From NCBI GenBank assembly GCA_964448005.1, contig CAYUUW010000043.1, positions 1 to 12,182 of the forward strand: a stretch of DNA of 12,182 nt, in the 5' to 3' direction. The notes beneath the pieces were generated by a model. The model worked only from the letters and a program-made list of their open reading frames with translations, searched no databases and was not told the DNA's origin. This document shows positions 12,081 through 12,182 of this stretch, in pieces. This DNA comes from CAYUUW01 sp964448005. Lineage in GTDB: Bacteria; Patescibacteriota; Gracilibacteria; UM-FILTER-43-11. A program made the translations under genes and the position numbers. Within the stretch, counting starts at the first letter, position 1; the number at the start of each line of letters is the position of its first letter.

Positions 12081-12125
12081 GAATCAATTTATCACTTAAA
12101 AATATTTTGTCAAACAAATTGATTC
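12081..12125. repeat. 10-bp inverted repeat flanking the lipoprotein promoter
   Basis: GAATCAATTT (12081-12090) and AAATTGATTC (12116-12125) are perfect inverted copies with 25 bases between them. One arm covers most of the -10 box and the other lies just outside the -35 box, the layout of an operator pair for repression. Confidence 0.5.
12086..12113 (-). promoter_or_regulatory. Promoter of the lipoprotein gene
   Basis: On the minus strand a perfect TTGACA (12108-12113) is followed by a 16-base spacer and TAAATT (12086-12091). Transcription would start near 12079, about 16 bases before ATG 12063. Beyond it, 12126-12182 shows no feature I can support. Confidence 0.65.
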
Positions 12126-12182
12126 GAATTCCTGAATTCAAATTGGAATTAGGACACCCAGGGTTTTCAGATGACTGGATAA

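Noticed and set aside
12064..12141. N-terminal extension of the lipoprotein to an upstream ATG at 12141
   Set aside because: The extension contains the -35 and -10 promoter boxes and would place 26 extra residues before the signal sequence.
1..12182. tRNA, rRNA or CRISPR array
   Set aside because: No cloverleaf-like GTTCRA segments with acceptor pairing, no rRNA-like blocks and no regularly spaced repeats of 25-40 bases were seen.

Overview
The window looks like a chromosomal segment of a Gram-negative, GC-rich bacterium, probably from a metagenome assembly because a run of 10 Ns interrupts one gene. No species is recognised. Promoters are ordinary sigma70 type (TTGACA/TATAAT-like), several of them strong matches, yet almost no start codon has a Shine-Dalgarno sequence. 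That combination argues against Bacteroidota-type promoters but does not name a phylum. A lipoprotein gene implies a cell envelope with lipoprotein sorting.

Layout. (1) 77-991, minus: an unrecognised 304-residue protein with a basic, proline-rich centre, divergent from (2) 1164-2804, plus: a DEAD-box RNA helicase with a DbpA-type C-terminal RNA-binding domain. (3) A perfect 38-bp palindrome at 2829-2866 lies between the convergent helicase and nitroreductase genes and supplies the nitroreductase stop codon. (4) 2858-3472, minus: a nitroreductase interrupted by the N gap. (5) 3623-4237, plus: a lower-GC gene with an OmpR-like winged-helix C-terminus. It sits between the intact nitroreductase and a 106-bp, about 93% identical copy of that gene's 5' end (4313-4418). 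(6) 4446-6855, minus: a two-gene unit, a CooC/ParA-like ATPase followed directly by a fusion of a cysteine-synthase-type PLP enzyme with a rhodanese domain. The truncated nitroreductase copy lies 27 bases beyond it, suggesting that nitroreductase was once the third gene.

(7) 6874-6935: a divergent promoter region with four TTGCAA-type hexamers spaced 11, 20 and 11 bp, two of which serve as the -35 elements of opposing promoters. (8) 7059-10098, plus: three genes joined by TGATG overlaps: a YcgR/UPF0718-type permease (PF03773), a YcgQ/TIGR03943 partner, and a membrane-anchored Ig-like/beta-propeller protein. (9) 10206-11153, plus: an AT-rich, probably acquired DUF4268 protein with a nuclease-like N-terminus, preceded by a possible 10-codon leader. 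(10) 11154-11451 holds no intact gene, but contains what looks like the last C-terminal stretch of a metal ABC-3 permease. (11) 11452-12063, minus: a cysteine-rich pentapeptide-repeat lipoprotein with its own promoter and terminator.

The most interesting unit is the 4446-10098 divergon: a CooC-like (metal-centre maturation type) ATPase and a sulfur-handling PLP-rhodanese fusion on one side, a permease pair plus a surface propeller on the other, all behind one symmetrical operator-like array. A metal or sulfur/persulfide trafficking function is a reasonable hypothesis, but nothing in the sequence names the substrate.
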